This document shows, piece by piece, positions 18,141 through 28,330 of a DNA stretch of 64,000 nt. The notes under the pieces are model-generated. The model worked only from the letters and a program-made list of their open reading frames with translations, was not told the origin of the DNA and did not search any database. The translations under genes were made by a program, and so were the position numbers. The stretch's first letter is position 1, and each line of letters starts with the position of its first letter. The stretch spans positions 186,001 to 250,000 of the forward strand of contig CANNCY010000003.1 in the NCBI GenBank assembly GCA_947503335.1. Direction: 5' to 3'. This DNA comes from an uncultured Pseudomonadales bacterium. GTDB lineage: Bacteria; Pseudomonadota; Gammaproteobacteria; Pseudomonadales; CANNCY01.

Positions 18141-20105
18141 TTAGAGATTCTTAGCTAAAAACTTAAGCGAGTTCTCGTAGTAGTTTTGCTGTGTTTTGTC
18201 GTGTGCTAAGCCGTGGCCTTCATGCGGCCACCAATGCTTCTCGTAGTCAACACCGGCTTTCTTTAGTGCTTTTTCAAAAGCAAGCACGCCTTTAAATGGA
18301 GTGCGGCGATCTTCGCGACCGTGGAATAAAATTATTGGTGATATGATCTCGTTTGCACGGGCTAATGAAGAGTATTTGTTCCAATCTTGCTTCGGCCCAT
18401 ATGCTAGCATCTGGTATGAGTCGCCAAAGGTGAGGTTGCGAATGTCGCTAGTTTTCATTTGCTGCTCAAATGAAAATACGCCGCCGCCAATAATGCCGCA
18501 CTTGTAAAAATCTGCGTGGCGTACCATGTTCATCGCTGTGGCATAGCCACCGTAGCTGAAGCCCATTGAGCACACACGCTTAGCGTCAACTTGACCGCTG
18601 GCTTGCAGGTATTCTGCGCCGGCTCGAACATCGTCTAACATGCCTCGACCCCATTCTCCATAGCCTAGTGCTTCGAAATTAGGGCCTTCGCCGCCAGATC
18701 CTCGATAGTTTACTTTCAATACAGCATAGCCGTGATGAGTTAAAAACTGAATCCATGGGTCGTAGCTGTTTCGGTCGTATGGGCCGTGAGGGCCTCCGTG
18801 AATCAAAACCACAAGTGGTGGTTTGTCTGTGTTCTTTGGTTTGGCAAACCAGCCGCTAATTTCAACACCGTCGAACGATGGCCATGATACGTATTGGCTA
18901 TCGGTTAAGTCGCTTGGCGCAAATTGGTCGAGAGCAGCAAACTTAAACTGAGCCGAACCCTTTTTAAGGTCTACAAAGAATGCATCGGCTGGTACCGAGC
19001 CGCTAGAAACTCGTGCAACTGCCATATCATGGTTTGGGCGGTTGCTTGAAATAGTTACACGCTGCTCGGGGAACTGCTTGCTAAGGCGCTTATGCATTTT
19101 AGATAAACGGTGGCCTGGCTGTAGGTAGTGCGTTTTCTTGCCGCCCTCGTTAGTGGTGATGTACACCGGGGTCATGTTGGTGATATCCCACTTGATCGAT
19201 TCGGCGGTGGCACGTTTATATGATAGTAGTTCTTCGTAGTTGCCCGTTTCGGCATCCCACAGTACAAACTGTATCGGATTGTCTATAGAGCCCTTTTCTT
19301 GAAGTTCACCATATACGCCGGTGCCATCCATTGAAAGCTGCATAGCTGTAAATGTTTGCGTGGTGTTGTCAAAGCCCGCAAGCGGTTGCCAGCCCTTACC
19401 AGGAGCGTAATACTCTACGGCATCTGAGTAATCATCTAATTTGCCTGAGGCTACAAAATGAGTGCCGTTGATGTTGGTCGCCACGGCTGCGCCGCGGAGC
19501 TTGGTTTGTACCTGAAAATCGCTGTCTCCTGTTAAGGTGTCAAACTTATATACCTGAACGCGAGGGGCCTTTTCACGGGTAGTTATCTGAGTTAGAACAT
19601 GTTCAGGGTCGTTGGGAAGCGAATGACTAATTCTCAAATAGGCTAATTTGTTGTTGTTGCTAGAGCCTCTTACTTTGCCCTTGGCATTGCCCCAAATAGC
19701 AATTTTCTTTTTGGTTTCAACGTTAAGGTTAAATACGTTGAGGTCGCCTCGCTCGCCGTAGCCTTTACCGTCTAACTTGGTAACACGGTAAATGATATTT
19801 TCACCCGAGACCCATTGAGGGGCAGGGTTGTTTGCTATATTGGCATTCGGGAAATTGACAAATGTGACCGTGCTGTCATCTGAAGTCTTTTTAATAATCA
19901 GGGTGCGTAAGCCGTTTTTACCCATTCCGAGAAATGAATAGTATTTACCGTTTTGAGAAATAGCCACCGAGCTAACACTCGACTTTTGAATCAATTTATC
20001 AAGAAACGGCTGATCTATAGCCGCAGCTGAAGCTGTGCTGGCTTGCACGCTCGCGTGAAGCGCAAGCCCGCAGGTAGCAAGCAGCGCAAGTATTGTTTTT
20101 TTCAT
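18141..20105 (-). CDS. Secreted S9-family prolyl oligopeptidase-like serine peptidase
   Basis: A 654-residue peptidase exported by a Sec signal peptide (MKKTILALLATCGLAL...SVQA). Residues ~30-400 form a beta-propeller-like region that limits access to the active site. The C-terminal alpha/beta-hydrolase domain starts near LVVLIHGGPHGPYD. Catalytic Ser517 is in GFSYGGYA, Asp599 in FHGREDRRTP and His631 in HEGHGLAHD. It probably cleaves short peptides in the periplasm, upstream of peptide uptake (compare the POT carrier). It stands alone and converges on the TonB receptor. Confidence 0.93.
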   Translation of the reverse strand: MKKTILALLATCGLALHASVQASTASAAAIDQPFLDKLIQKSSVSSVAISQNGKYYSFLGMGKNGLRTLIIKKTSDDSTVTFVNFPNANIANNPAPQWVSGENIIYRVTKLDGKGYGERGDLNVFNLNVETKKKIAIWGNAKGKVRGSSNNNKLAYLRISHSLPNDPEHVLTQITTREKAPRVQVYKFDTLTGDSDFQVQTKLRGAAVATNINGTHFVASGKLDDYSDAVEYYAPGKGWQPLAGFDNTTQTFTAMQLSMDGTGVYGELQEKGSIDNPIQFVLWDAETGNYEELLSYKRATAESIKWDITNMTPVYITTNEGGKKTHYLQPGHRLSKMHKRLSKQFPEQRVTISSNRPNHDMAVARVSSGSVPADAFFVDLKKGSAQFKFAALDQFAPSDLTDSQYVSWPSFDGVEISGWFAKPKNTDKPPLVVLIHGGPHGPYDRNSYDPWIQFLTHHGYAVLKVNYRGSGGEGPNFEALGYGEWGRGMLDDVRAGAEYLQASGQVDAKRVCSMGFSYGGYATAMNMVRHADFYKCGIIGGGVFSFEQQMKTSDIRNLTFGDSYQMLAYGPKQDWNKYSSLARANEIISPIILFHGREDRRTPFKGVLAFEKALKKAGVDYEKHWWPHEGHGLAHDKTQQNYYENSLKFLAKNL

Positions 20106-20266
20106 GACAGTTCCTATGTCTTCTAAACAAGCATTAATATAGTTTTAACGGCCTATGATACCCACAAAAGCTCTGGGGTAGGCAAACCTTTTTGACGGCT
20201 TTCAGCCCTTGATTTTTACGCTATTCAACGCGACTATACTCGCAATAAGTAAAAGAGATTTAGGTA

Positions 20267-21388
20267 ATGAACGACACAACCGCCGAACCCGAAGTTTTAT
20301 TTAAAGAACTACCCACAGATTCGGGGCACGTGCTAGGGCAGATTGTTTTGAATCGCCCACGCGCGATCAACGCGCTAACCCTTAATATGATCGAGTTGAT
20401 CGATGCAAAATTAGGCGAGTGGCGTGATAGGCAAGATCTCATTGCGATCATGTTATTAGGCGCTGGCGAACGCGGTTTGTGTGCTGGTGGTGATGTGGTC
20501 AAGGTTGCTAATCAAAGCGCTAGTTACACCGATAACACAGTGGGCGAGTACCCGCTTGAGTTCTTTTCGAAAGAATATCGCTGCGACTATCATTTGCATA
20601 CCTTTGGTAAGCCAGTCATTTGTTGGGCTGATGGTATTTGCATGGGCGGTGGTAAAGGTTTAATGGCCGCAGCCAATCATCGTGTCGTAACCGAACGCTC
20701 TAGATTAGCCATGCCCGAGGTAAACATTGGTTTGTTCCCCGATGTTGGCGGTAGTCTGTTTTTAAATGAAATGCCCGGCCATGCAGGTTTATTCATGGGC
20801 ATGACGGGGGCGCATTTTAGTGGCGCCGACGCCATGGCGTTAGGTGTTGCTGATCATTACATTGATTCGGGAGAGTTTGGCTCTATGCTAGACGCGCTTT
20901 TGGCGGCGCCTTACATGGGTACTCCAGATGATAATCAGCTTGTAGCTACGGCTTTAAATAGTGTTGCAATACCTGCGCCTAGTAGCGACTTGGCAGCCAA
21001 ACTCGCCCAAATAGATGAGTTATTAGACGGCGAAGATCTAGGTGAGATCGCGACACGGTTAAAGTCGTTCAAGGGTGACGAGTTTATCGAGAAGTGGGTG
21101 GGTGCCATGTTTAAGGGTGCACCAGTAACGCCTTGGTTGGTTTTTGAGCAAATGCGCCGCGCTGAGACCATGAGTTTGGCCGATGTGTTTCGAATGGAAC
21201 TAGGTATGGCGATCGAATGCGTACATCAGGGGCATTTTAAAGAGGGGGTGCGAGCCTTGCTTATCGATAAAGATAAATCACCCCAGTTCAGCTATGCCAG
21301 CTTATTTGATGTGCCAGCCAGTGAGGTGAAGGCGCATTTTGAAGCACGCTGGCCTGCACAAGAGCACCCGTTGGTTGATTTACGATAA
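20267..21388 (+). CDS. Enoyl-CoA hydratase/isomerase family, 3-hydroxyisobutyryl-CoA hydrolase type
   Basis: A 373-residue crotonase-fold protein. VLNRPRAINALTLNM, GAGERGLCAGGD (oxyanion hole), EYRCDYHLHTFGKPVICWADGICMGGGKGLMAA and RLAMPEVNIGLFPDVGGSLFL match the HIBYL-CoA hydrolase (ECH_2) subgroup, which in valine breakdown releases 3-hydroxyisobutyrate. The C-terminal region is longer than in plain enoyl-CoA hydratases, as expected. The other valine genes are not adjacent, so the exact substrate is not certain. A -10-like TATACT lies at 20235-20240 and the start has AAGAGAT upstream. Confidence 0.85.
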   Translation: MNDTTAEPEVLFKELPTDSGHVLGQIVLNRPRAINALTLNMIELIDAKLGEWRDRQDLIAIMLLGAGERGLCAGGDVVKVANQSASYTDNTVGEYPLEFFSKEYRCDYHLHTFGKPVICWADGICMGGGKGLMAAANHRVVTERSRLAMPEVNIGLFPDVGGSLFLNEMPGHAGLFMGMTGAHFSGADAMALGVADHYIDSGEFGSMLDALLAAPYMGTPDDNQLVATALNSVAIPAPSSDLAAKLAQIDELLDGEDLGEIATRLKSFKGDEFIEKWVGAMFKGAPVTPWLVFEQMRRAETMSLADVFRMELGMAIECVHQGHFKEGVRALLIDKDKSPQFSYASLFDVPASEVKAHFEARWPAQEHPLVDLR

Positions 21389-21479
21389 GACGTAAATAAA
21401 TCCCCAATATTTTCGGTGGTCTAGGCCTAGGCCACCCTATAAAATATGATTTTTGAGGCCTATCCAAGTTGGAGTAACG

Positions 21480-22739
21480 ATGTTTACCAATAATACTATC
21501 GCGGGTTTCGACCCCGAGCTATCTGCAGCAATCGAAGCCGAGCGCGAGCGTCAAGAGCACCATATCGAACTAATCGCGTCTGAAAACTACACCAGCCCAA
21601 TGGTGATGGAAGCACAGGGTTCAGTACTTACCAATAAGTACGCTGAAGGTTATCCAGGCAAGCGCTACTATGGTGGTTGTGAGCATGTAGATGTCGTTGA
21701 AAACCTAGCGATTGAACGCGTCAAAGAACTATTTGGTGCAGCTTACGCTAACGTACAGCCTCACTCAGGCTCTCAGGCCAACTCAGCAGTTTATCAAGCG
21801 TTAGTAGAGCCGGGCGATACCGTGCTAGGCATGAGCCTTGCACACGGTGGTCACTTGACTCACGGCTCGCACGTTAACTTCTCTGGCAAAATCTATAACG
21901 CGATTCAATATGGTCTAGATGATCAAGGCATGATCGATTACAACGAAATCGAAGCGTTGGCACTTGAACACAAGCCCAAGATGATTATTGCTGGTTTCTC
22001 GGCGTATAGCCGTGTGATGGATTGGTCTAAGTTTCGTGAAATCGCCGACAAAGTAGGTGCTTACTTATTTGTCGATATGGCCCATGTTGCTGGTCTAATT
22101 GCTGCCGGCGAATATCCCAACCCAATGCCTCATGCGCATGTAGTTACTTCAACGACCCATAAGACACTAGGTGGCCCTCGTGGCGGTATCATTCTAGCGG
22201 GCGAAGACGAAGCGATTCAGAAGAAGCTGAACTCTGCCGTATTCCCAGGTGGTCAGGGTGGCCCATTGATGCATGTTATCGCCGGTAAGGCAGTGTGCTT
22301 TAAAGAGTGTCTATCTGATGACTTTAAAACATACCAAAAGCAGGTTAAGGCCAATGCCAAAGCGATGGCTGAAACCTTTATGGGCCGTGGTATCGACATC
22401 GTATCGGGTGGCACCGACGATCACCTAATGTTGGTGAATCTAATCGGTAAAGAGTACTCAGGTAAAGATGCAGATGCAGCCCTAGGCGCAGCAAACATCA
22501 CCGTAAACAAAAACTCAGTGCCTAACGACCCTCGCTCGCCATTCGTAACCAGTGGTTTACGCGTTGGTACGCCAGCAATCACTCGTCGTGGTTTTGGTGT
22601 TGAAGAGACGGTTCAGATCACCAATTGGATGATCGATGTTCTAGATTCGCTAGAAGCCGGCAATTCAGAATCAGTTATCGCTGACGTAAAAGCAAAGGTT
22701 GTAGCACTTTGCGAGCGATTCCCTGTTTACGCTAAATAA
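21480..22739 (+). CDS. glyA: Serine hydroxymethyltransferase
   Basis: PLP enzyme that makes glycine and 5,10-methylene-tetrahydrofolate from serine. I start it at ATG 21480 ([11 protein letters not shown], 419 residues) because TTGGAG lies just upstream and the length fits; the frame from 21453 adds nine residues. Motifs: [49 protein letters not shown] and the PLP-lysine site [16 protein letters not shown]. It leads the run of glyA, nrdR and riboflavin genes, 10 bp ahead of nrdR. Confidence 0.97.
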   Translation: MFTNNTIAGFDPELSAAIEAERERQEHHIELIASENYTSPMVMEAQGSVLTNKYAEGYPGKRYYGGCEHVDVVENLAIERVKELFGAAYANVQPHSGSQANSAVYQALVEPGDTVLGMSLAHGGHLTHGSHVNFSGKIYNAIQYGLDDQGMIDYNEIEALALEHKPKMIIAGFSAYSRVMDWSKFREIADKVGAYLFVDMAHVAGLIAAGEYPNPMPHAHVVTSTTHKTLGGPRGGIILAGEDEAIQKKLNSAVFPGGQGGPLMHVIAGKAVCFKECLSDDFKTYQKQVKANAKAMAETFMGRGIDIVSGGTDDHLMLVNLIGKEYSGKDADAALGAANITVNKNSVPNDPRSPFVTSGLRVGTPAITRRGFGVEETVQITNWMIDVLDSLEAGNSESVIADVKAKVVALCERFPVYAK

Positions 22740-22749
22740 GGTGCGATAA

Positions 22750-23208
22750 ATGCTTTGCCCTTTTTGTCGAGCAGACGATAGTAAGGTAATTGATTCGCGA
22801 TTGGTGGCCGAGGGTAACTCGGTTCGCCGTCGTCGTGAATGTCAGTCGTGTAATGAGCGGTTTACAACCTACGAAACTGCCGAACTGTTGATGCCGCAGA
22901 TCATTAAGGGCAATGGCACACGCGAGCCTTTTAACGAACATAAGCTTCGTTTGGGTATTGAGCGCGCATTAGAGAAGCGACCTGTGGGTGTAGAAGATAT
23001 CGATGTAGCGATTGCTAAAATCAAGCGTCGATTACTAGCTACAGGCGAGCGCGAAGTAAAGTCTCTGATGCTTGGTGAGCTAGTCATGGACGAGCTAAAA
23101 GCGCTTGATCAGGTTGCTTACGTACGTTTTGCGTCGGTCTATCGAAGCTTTCAAGATATTGATGCTTTTAGGGCCGAGCTAGATAAGCTAGACGCCAGTC
23201 ATGAGTGA
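22750..23208 (+). CDS. nrdR: Transcriptional repressor NrdR
   Basis: NrdR represses ribonucleotide reductase genes according to dATP/ATP. The 152-residue protein has the N-terminal zinc ribbon (CPFC near residue 3 and CQSC near 31), the basic [17 protein letters not shown] segment and the ATP-cone domain ([19 protein letters not shown]). Its end overlaps ribD by 8 bp. Confidence 0.97.
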   Translation: MLCPFCRADDSKVIDSRLVAEGNSVRRRRECQSCNERFTTYETAELLMPQIIKGNGTREPFNEHKLRLGIERALEKRPVGVEDIDVAIAKIKRRLLATGEREVKSLMLGELVMDELKALDQVAYVRFASVYRSFQDIDAFRAELDKLDASHE

Positions 23209-24316
23209 TCAGCTAACGCTAGATCGCCAATTCATGGCAAAAGCAATTGAACTGGCTAAATTAGGCGAGTTCAGTTGCAAGCCAAATCCTATCGTTGGCT
23301 GTGTGCTGACAAAAGACAATCAGATTATCGGTACGGGCTATCACGCAAAAGCGGGTGAGGGGCATGCCGAGGTTAATGCATTAGCGGCAGCTGGCGATCA
23401 AGCCAAGGGTGCTACTGCTTACGTCACTCTTGAACCCTGTGCCCACACGGGGCGAACCGGCCCATGCTGCGTTGCGCTCGCAAATGCCGGTGTTAGTCGG
23501 GTTGTTTACGGCTATCAAGACCCTAATCCCTTAGTGGGCGGTAAGGGGCTTCAGTATTTAAAAGATCAAGGCGTTCAGGTTGTTGGCCCTGTTCTACAGG
23601 ATCAGTGCCATGCGTTAAATAGAGGTTTTTTTAGGCGAGTAGCGGGCGGTTTACCTTGGGTGACCACCAAGATAGGGGCAAGCCTAGATGGGCGTACAGC
23701 GATGGCGAGTGGCGAGTCTAAATGGATCACTGGGCCACAGGCGCGAGATAAGGTTCAACAAATAAGAGCCTCTGCTGATGTGATGATTAGCTCGATGGCA
23801 ACTGTGCGCGACGATCGGCCGCAGCTAAACATTCGCCCATCGACCGAAAATGGCCTAATAGATGATCGCCGAATACGCCCCATTGTAGCGCCAGAGCGTT
23901 GGCTTTTGAGTCGATCGTGGCCCGACGTAAGTGAGCTGTCACTATCGCCTGATGATGCGAAAATAGTGATAGTGTCACCATTATCGGTCAGCCATGCGCC
24001 GCCAGAACTCGCCCAGCAGGCCGAGTTGGTCAGCTTGCCTATCGATGTAGACTTACGAGTGTTACTACAAACTATCGCTGATCGAGGCCATAACAACGTG
24101 ATGATCGAAGCGGGCGCAGGTCTTAATGGAGCGTTCTTCAAGGCGGGCCTGATCGACGAGATAGTAATATTTATGGCGCCAAAACTGTTGGGCGCCGATG
24201 CCCGTGGTTTGATGGGCCAATCCATCGAGCATCTTTCTGATGCTCATCAGCTTAAATTTGAGTCTATTGAGCGGGTTGGCGACGACCTTTGTATCACAGC
24301 GCTCGTTAAGCAATAA
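23201..24316 (+). CDS. ribD: Bifunctional riboflavin deaminase/reductase
   Basis: RibD deaminates the pyrimidine intermediate of riboflavin synthesis and then reduces its ribose side chain with NADPH. The N-terminal cytidine-deaminase-like domain has HAEVNAL (zinc His and catalytic Glu) and [12 protein letters not shown] (zinc cysteines). The C-terminal reductase domain starts near [16 protein letters not shown] and includes [13 protein letters not shown]. At 371 residues it is full length. It overlaps nrdR by 8 bp; ribH follows 112 bp later without the riboflavin synthase gene often found there. Confidence 0.96.
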   Translation: MSDQLTLDRQFMAKAIELAKLGEFSCKPNPIVGCVLTKDNQIIGTGYHAKAGEGHAEVNALAAAGDQAKGATAYVTLEPCAHTGRTGPCCVALANAGVSRVVYGYQDPNPLVGGKGLQYLKDQGVQVVGPVLQDQCHALNRGFFRRVAGGLPWVTTKIGASLDGRTAMASGESKWITGPQARDKVQQIRASADVMISSMATVRDDRPQLNIRPSTENGLIDDRRIRPIVAPERWLLSRSWPDVSELSLSPDDAKIVIVSPLSVSHAPPELAQQAELVSLPIDVDLRVLLQTIADRGHNNVMIEAGAGLNGAFFKAGLIDEIVIFMAPKLLGADARGLMGQSIEHLSDAHQLKFESIERVGDDLCITALVKQ

Positions 24317-24343
24317 TTAACGAACACCACTAATCTACTGCTA

Positions 24344-24407
24344 TAGTGTAGTGAAAGGCATTACACTAGCGCACAACCATAAAAAGGGCGGATGTATACG
24401 CACGCCC
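24344..24407 (+). repeat. Two inverted repeats in the ribD-ribH gap
   Basis: TAGTGTA/TACACTA (24344-24350/24362-24368, extendable to 9 pairs) and GGGCG/CGCCC (24386-24390/24403-24407) lie in the 112-bp gap ahead of ribH. Neither has a T-run. They could be leader structure or operators; this is not an FMN riboswitch, which is larger and has conserved junction sequences I do not see. Confidence 0.4.
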
Positions 24408-24428
24408 CACAAAGAGTGAGACAGAACT

Positions 24429-24890
24429 ATGCAAACTATCGAAGGCGTAATGACGTCAGGTAAAGGCCGTTACGCAATTGTTGTAGCGCGTTGGAACGCA
24501 TTTGTTGTAGAAAGTTTAGTTGAGGGTGCAGCAGATTGTTTGCGCCGTCACGGAGTCGCCGACGACCAAATCAGCGTAATTCGCTGCCCTGGTGCGTTCG
24601 AGATTCCACTTGTTGTGAAAAAAGTAGCCGAGTCAGGCAACTACGATGCAGTGATTGCATTGGGTGCAGTGATTCGCGGCGGTACGCCTCATTTTGAATA
24701 TGTGTCGGGCGAGTGCTCAAGCGGGTTAACCCGTGTATCACTTGAAACCGGCGTGCCAGTTGCCAATGGTGTACTAACGGTAGACACCATCGAGCAAGCA
24801 ATTGAGCGCTCAGGAACAAAAGCCGGTAACAAAGGCGAAGAAGCTGCTGTTACCGCAATCGAGATGGTGAACCTTCTCGATCAACTGTAA
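24429..24890 (+). CDS. ribH: 6,7-dimethyl-8-ribityllumazine synthase
   Basis: RibH condenses the RibB and RibD products into lumazine, the penultimate riboflavin step. The 153-residue protein has [15 protein letters not shown] (substrate Trp/Asn site), [13 protein letters not shown] and [16 protein letters not shown] with the catalytic His region, then [23 protein letters not shown]. The length fits a lumazine synthase subunit. nusB follows by 14 bp. Confidence 0.97.
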   Translation: MQTIEGVMTSGKGRYAIVVARWNAFVVESLVEGAADCLRRHGVADDQISVIRCPGAFEIPLVVKKVAESGNYDAVIALGAVIRGGTPHFEYVSGECSSGLTRVSLETGVPVANGVLTVDTIEQAIERSGTKAGNKGEEAAVTAIEMVNLLDQL

Positions 24891-24904
24891 TTAAGAGGAC
24901 GCAG

Positions 24905-25339
24905 ATGAAACCAACGCCAAAGCAGCGACGACAGGCGCGCCACTATGCGGTACAGGCGCTCTATCTATGGCACTTCAATAAAAAGCCGCTCAATCAGATC
25001 GAAGCAGAGTTTCGCGTAGACTATGACTTTAGTGATACTGATATTGAGTACTTTCATGAAGTGTTTCATGGTGTACCGTCGCACTTAGATGAGCTTGACG
25101 AAATGATCGTCGAGAACATCGACCGCAAGCTTGACGAGCTTGACCCGGTGTCGTTGGCTATTTTGCGTTTAGGTGCATACGAACTGGCGCATCGTTTTGA
25201 TGTGCCATTCAAAGCCGTGATTGATGAGTCAGTATCGCTAGCCAAAAAATTTGGCGCCACTGATTCGTTCAAGTACATCAACGGTGTACTCGATAAGGTA
25301 GCCAGTAAGGTGCGTGTTATCGAGGTCAATAACAAGTAA
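24905..25339 (+). CDS. nusB: Transcription antitermination factor NusB
   Basis: NusB with NusE binds boxA RNA to assemble rRNA antitermination complexes. The 144-residue all-helical protein starts KQRRQARHYAVQALYLWH (RNA-binding Arg-rich helix) and ends SVSLAKKFGATDSFKYINGVLDKVA, the family signature. The ribH-nusB-thiL order is standard in Gammaproteobacteria. Confidence 0.96.
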   Translation: MKPTPKQRRQARHYAVQALYLWHFNKKPLNQIEAEFRVDYDFSDTDIEYFHEVFHGVPSHLDELDEMIVENIDRKLDELDPVSLAILRLGAYELAHRFDVPFKAVIDESVSLAKKFGATDSFKYINGVLDKVASKVRVIEVNNK

Positions 25340-25345
25340 TCTCCT

Positions 25346-26290
25346 ATGGGCGAGTTTGAACTGATACAGCGGTTCTTCGCCTGGGGTGCACGAGGCCCAC
25401 AGTTGGTCGTTGAAAACGGCGACGACTGTGCGGTGTTTAGACCCTCCTTTGGCCACGACATGGCCTTCTCTATCGATACCCAAGTTCAAGACGTGCATTT
25501 CCCGGCCAGTTTGCCGGCGCGTCATATCGCTTATCGGGCGCTAGCCTGTGCGGTGTCTGATTTGGCGGCAATGGGTGCTCAACCCAAGTTCTTCACACTA
25601 GCGCTAACGCTGCCTGATCAAGATCTTGCTTGGTTGCAAGATTTTTCACTCGGTCTGCGAACGGCAGCCGATCAGTTTCGTGTCAGTCTTGCTGGTGGCG
25701 ATACTACCCGTGGCCCGTTAACTATCAGTGTGCAGGTACACGGTGAATTGCCATCGGGCGAGGCTGTAACAAGAGCCGGTGCTCAGGTTGGTGATTTACT
25801 ATTGGTAACGGGTACCCTAGGCGATGCCATCGGTGGTTTAGAGTGTATCTTTGACGATCAATATCAGCACCAACTTGCCCAGGTGTTTGTGCGCCCAGCG
25901 CCACCTATGACCTTTGCCGATCAGGCCCGCGCTAATTTGCATAGTGCGATTGATATAAGCGACGGTTTTGCCGCTGATGTGAATCATATAGCCAAAGCTA
26001 GTGAAGTAGGCTTTGTCGTAAATCGCGCGATGATTCCTATTTCTGAGGCGTTGCAAATGTATGCTCAAGACGAAGTGTATGACTATGCCTTGTATGGTGG
26101 TGATGACTACCAGCTCGCGTTAACGGCATCGCCTGATGTGGTGCCGTCACTAATGTCTTTGGCTGATGACATAGGTATGCGTTTAACGGTTGTGGGCGAA
26201 GCGATTAACAAGCAGGGTGTTTGGTTGCGCCAAGGCGGAGACCTTTCGGTATTAGAGCCTCGCGGATATAATCATTTTTCAAAAAAATAA
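25346..26290 (+). CDS. thiL: Thiamine-monophosphate kinase
   Basis: ThiL phosphorylates thiamine monophosphate to the active cofactor thiamine diphosphate. The 314-residue protein has ENGDDCAVF (metal-binding Asp residues), SIDTQVQDVHFP, SDLAAMGAQP, LAGGDTTRGPL and AIDISDGFAADVNH, all AIR-synthase-fold kinase motifs. It is 6 bp after nusB. Confidence 0.96.
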   Translation: MGEFELIQRFFAWGARGPQLVVENGDDCAVFRPSFGHDMAFSIDTQVQDVHFPASLPARHIAYRALACAVSDLAAMGAQPKFFTLALTLPDQDLAWLQDFSLGLRTAADQFRVSLAGGDTTRGPLTISVQVHGELPSGEAVTRAGAQVGDLLLVTGTLGDAIGGLECIFDDQYQHQLAQVFVRPAPPMTFADQARANLHSAIDISDGFAADVNHIAKASEVGFVVNRAMIPISEALQMYAQDEVYDYALYGGDDYQLALTASPDVVPSLMSLADDIGMRLTVVGEAINKQGVWLRQGGDLSVLEPRGYNHFSKK

Positions 26291-26303
26291 TTAGGCTGTT
26301 TTT

Positions 26304-26786
26304 ATGTCGTCTCGCCCCAATATGGCAAACCCTATTCATTTCTTGGCCTTTGGCCTGGGTTCTGGTTTAGCCCCCAAAGCGCCGGGCACCTTTGGCACGC
26401 TAGCCGCGTTACCCTTTATACCATTGCTATGGACGCTATCACCGGTGATGCAGATTGTAGTGGTAGCAATCAGTTTTGTTATCGGTATCTATCTGTGTGG
26501 TAAAACCAGTGAAGATATGGGGGTTCACGATCACGGTGGTATCGTTTGGGACGAATTCGTGGGTATGTGGGCAACCATTTTGTTTATGCCACAAACTTGG
26601 TGGGTAGTGGCTCTTGGCTTTATTTGGTTTCGATTATTCGACATCGTAAAACCCTGGCCCATTAAACTGTTAGACCAACACGTTAAGGGCGGCTTTGGCA
26701 TTATGATTGATGATGTAGTTGCCGCGATCTTTGCGTGGGTGGCTCTATACCTAAGTGTATTAGGTGTTGAGCAGTGGATACTTTAA
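26304..26786 (+). CDS. pgpA: Phosphatidylglycerophosphatase A
   Basis: PgpA is an inner-membrane enzyme that removes phosphate from phosphatidylglycerophosphate. The 160-residue protein has GLGSGLAPKAPGTFGTLAA at the start, VHDHGGIVWDEFVGMW (catalytic acidic cluster), FRLFDIVKPWPI and IMIDDVVAA, with about four membrane segments. Translation may begin at ATG 26304 or at the later MANPIHF. Its end overlaps cls by 13 bp, linking two steps around phosphatidylglycerol. Confidence 0.95.
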   Translation: MSSRPNMANPIHFLAFGLGSGLAPKAPGTFGTLAALPFIPLLWTLSPVMQIVVVAISFVIGIYLCGKTSEDMGVHDHGGIVWDEFVGMWATILFMPQTWWVVALGFIWFRLFDIVKPWPIKLLDQHVKGGFGIMIDDVVAAIFAWVALYLSVLGVEQWIL

Positions 26787-28264
26787 TAAACTGGTTAAAT
26801 TCTGAGGCTTTCAGATTCGTCGTCAGCGCGTCGAACTTTGCGTTTTTTGTTGCCTACCTTGCACTGATTCTTGGTGTGTCGATCAGGGTGATCTATAAGC
26901 GTCGCCCTATAGGCGTGTCACTGGCATGGCTATTTACCATCTATGTATTACCAGGCGTTGGTTTGGTGATCTATCTGATGTTTGGCGAGTTTTACTTGGG
27001 GCGTAAGAGGGCTATGCGTGCGCAAAGTCTTGAGCCCGCTTTATTAGAACTACAAAAAGACTACCTAGCTGCGTTACCCGAGCAGGGGTTGCACCTGAGT
27101 GATCAAGCTAGGCCTGTTTGCCAGTTTGTTGATAACCGTTTGGGGTTTCCGCCGTTAGCGAATAATGCATTAGATATCATCGATCAGCCCTTAGAGATCT
27201 TGATCGAGTTTAGAGAGCAAATCGCCAAGGCAAAGCATTCGGTGGTGATGGAGTTCTATATTTGGGAGCCCGGCGGGCTAGCCGACGAAGTAGCCGACGC
27301 TTTAATTCAGGCATCGCATAGGGGCGTTCAGTGTACCCTTTTGCTTGACTCGATAGGGTCGCATAACTTCTTTAAAAGTGACTGGCCTGCGCGAATGGTT
27401 GCGGCAGGTGTCGATTTGGTTGAAGCCTTGCCTGCCCGTATTTATCGCATGTGGTTACAGCGCCAAGACCTGCGCTTGCACCGAAAGATCGTCGTGATCG
27501 ATGCCGAGGTGGCCTATACCGGCTCTATGAATCTAGTGGACCCTCGCTACTTTAATCGCGATAAAAATGTTGGTGAGTGGGTCGATATCATGGTGCGCGC
27601 TAAGGGTGATGTTGTGAACCAGTTGATGATGGTAGTGCAATGGGATCTCGCCCTAGAAGTTGGGCGTTCGGCGTTTCATCGATTACAGTTGCACCCTGCG
27701 AGTACTCAATACGACAGCTGTGAGGTGCAGGTTGTACCCTCTGGCCCTGGATTGCGCGAAGACGCCGTTCATCAAATGTTGTTATCGGCTATTTACTCAG
27801 CAAAAACTGAGCTCGTGCTAACTACACCGTATTTCGTACCCGATGATGCACTGATAATTGCGCTTAAAACGGCCGCTATAAGGGGCGTTCGCGTACGGCT
27901 AATTGTGCCAGCTAAGAATGATTCAATTATGGTTAGCTACGCCTGTCGCAGCTATTTTGATCAGTTGCTAGACGCTGGCGTAGAAATCTATTTATATAAC
28001 GGTGGCCTGTTGCATACCAAGAGCTTGGTGGTAGATCGAGTCGTTTCTTATGTCGGCACCGTCAATCTAGATATGCGCAGCTTTTGGCTTAACTTTGAGG
28101 TAACGCTATTGGTCGATGACTCAGGTTTCGCTAAAAAGCTCGCCTTTATTCAAGAAGGCTATATTGCTGATTCGCAGCGTCTAGATGTACAACGATGGCG
28201 CTCTAGGCCGCGTATTCAAAAGTTCGTAGAGAATAGTTTTTATTTGGTTAGCCCGTTACTGTAA
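26774..28264 (+). CDS. cls: Cardiolipin synthase
   Basis: This phospholipase-D-family membrane enzyme makes cardiolipin from phosphatidylglycerol. The 496-residue protein has two N-terminal membrane segments, then two HKD motifs: HRKIVVIDAEVAYTGSMN and HTKSLVVDRVVSYVGTVNLD. The size and layout fit bacterial ClsA. Its overlap with pgpA suggests translational coupling, and its substrate is the pgpA product. Confidence 0.94.
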   Translation: MDTLINWLNSEAFRFVVSASNFAFFVAYLALILGVSIRVIYKRRPIGVSLAWLFTIYVLPGVGLVIYLMFGEFYLGRKRAMRAQSLEPALLELQKDYLAALPEQGLHLSDQARPVCQFVDNRLGFPPLANNALDIIDQPLEILIEFREQIAKAKHSVVMEFYIWEPGGLADEVADALIQASHRGVQCTLLLDSIGSHNFFKSDWPARMVAAGVDLVEALPARIYRMWLQRQDLRLHRKIVVIDAEVAYTGSMNLVDPRYFNRDKNVGEWVDIMVRAKGDVVNQLMMVVQWDLALEVGRSAFHRLQLHPASTQYDSCEVQVVPSGPGLREDAVHQMLLSAIYSAKTELVLTTPYFVPDDALIIALKTAAIRGVRVRLIVPAKNDSIMVSYACRSYFDQLLDAGVEIYLYNGGLLHTKSLVVDRVVSYVGTVNLDMRSFWLNFEVTLLVDDSGFAKKLAFIQEGYIADSQRLDVQRWRSRPRIQKFVENSFYLVSPLL

Positions 28265-28330
28265 GCGGCAATATTACTCGCCGCATCGCCATCGCCTAAA
28301 AACCGTTGTTAAAATAAAAGTTAGATTTAT

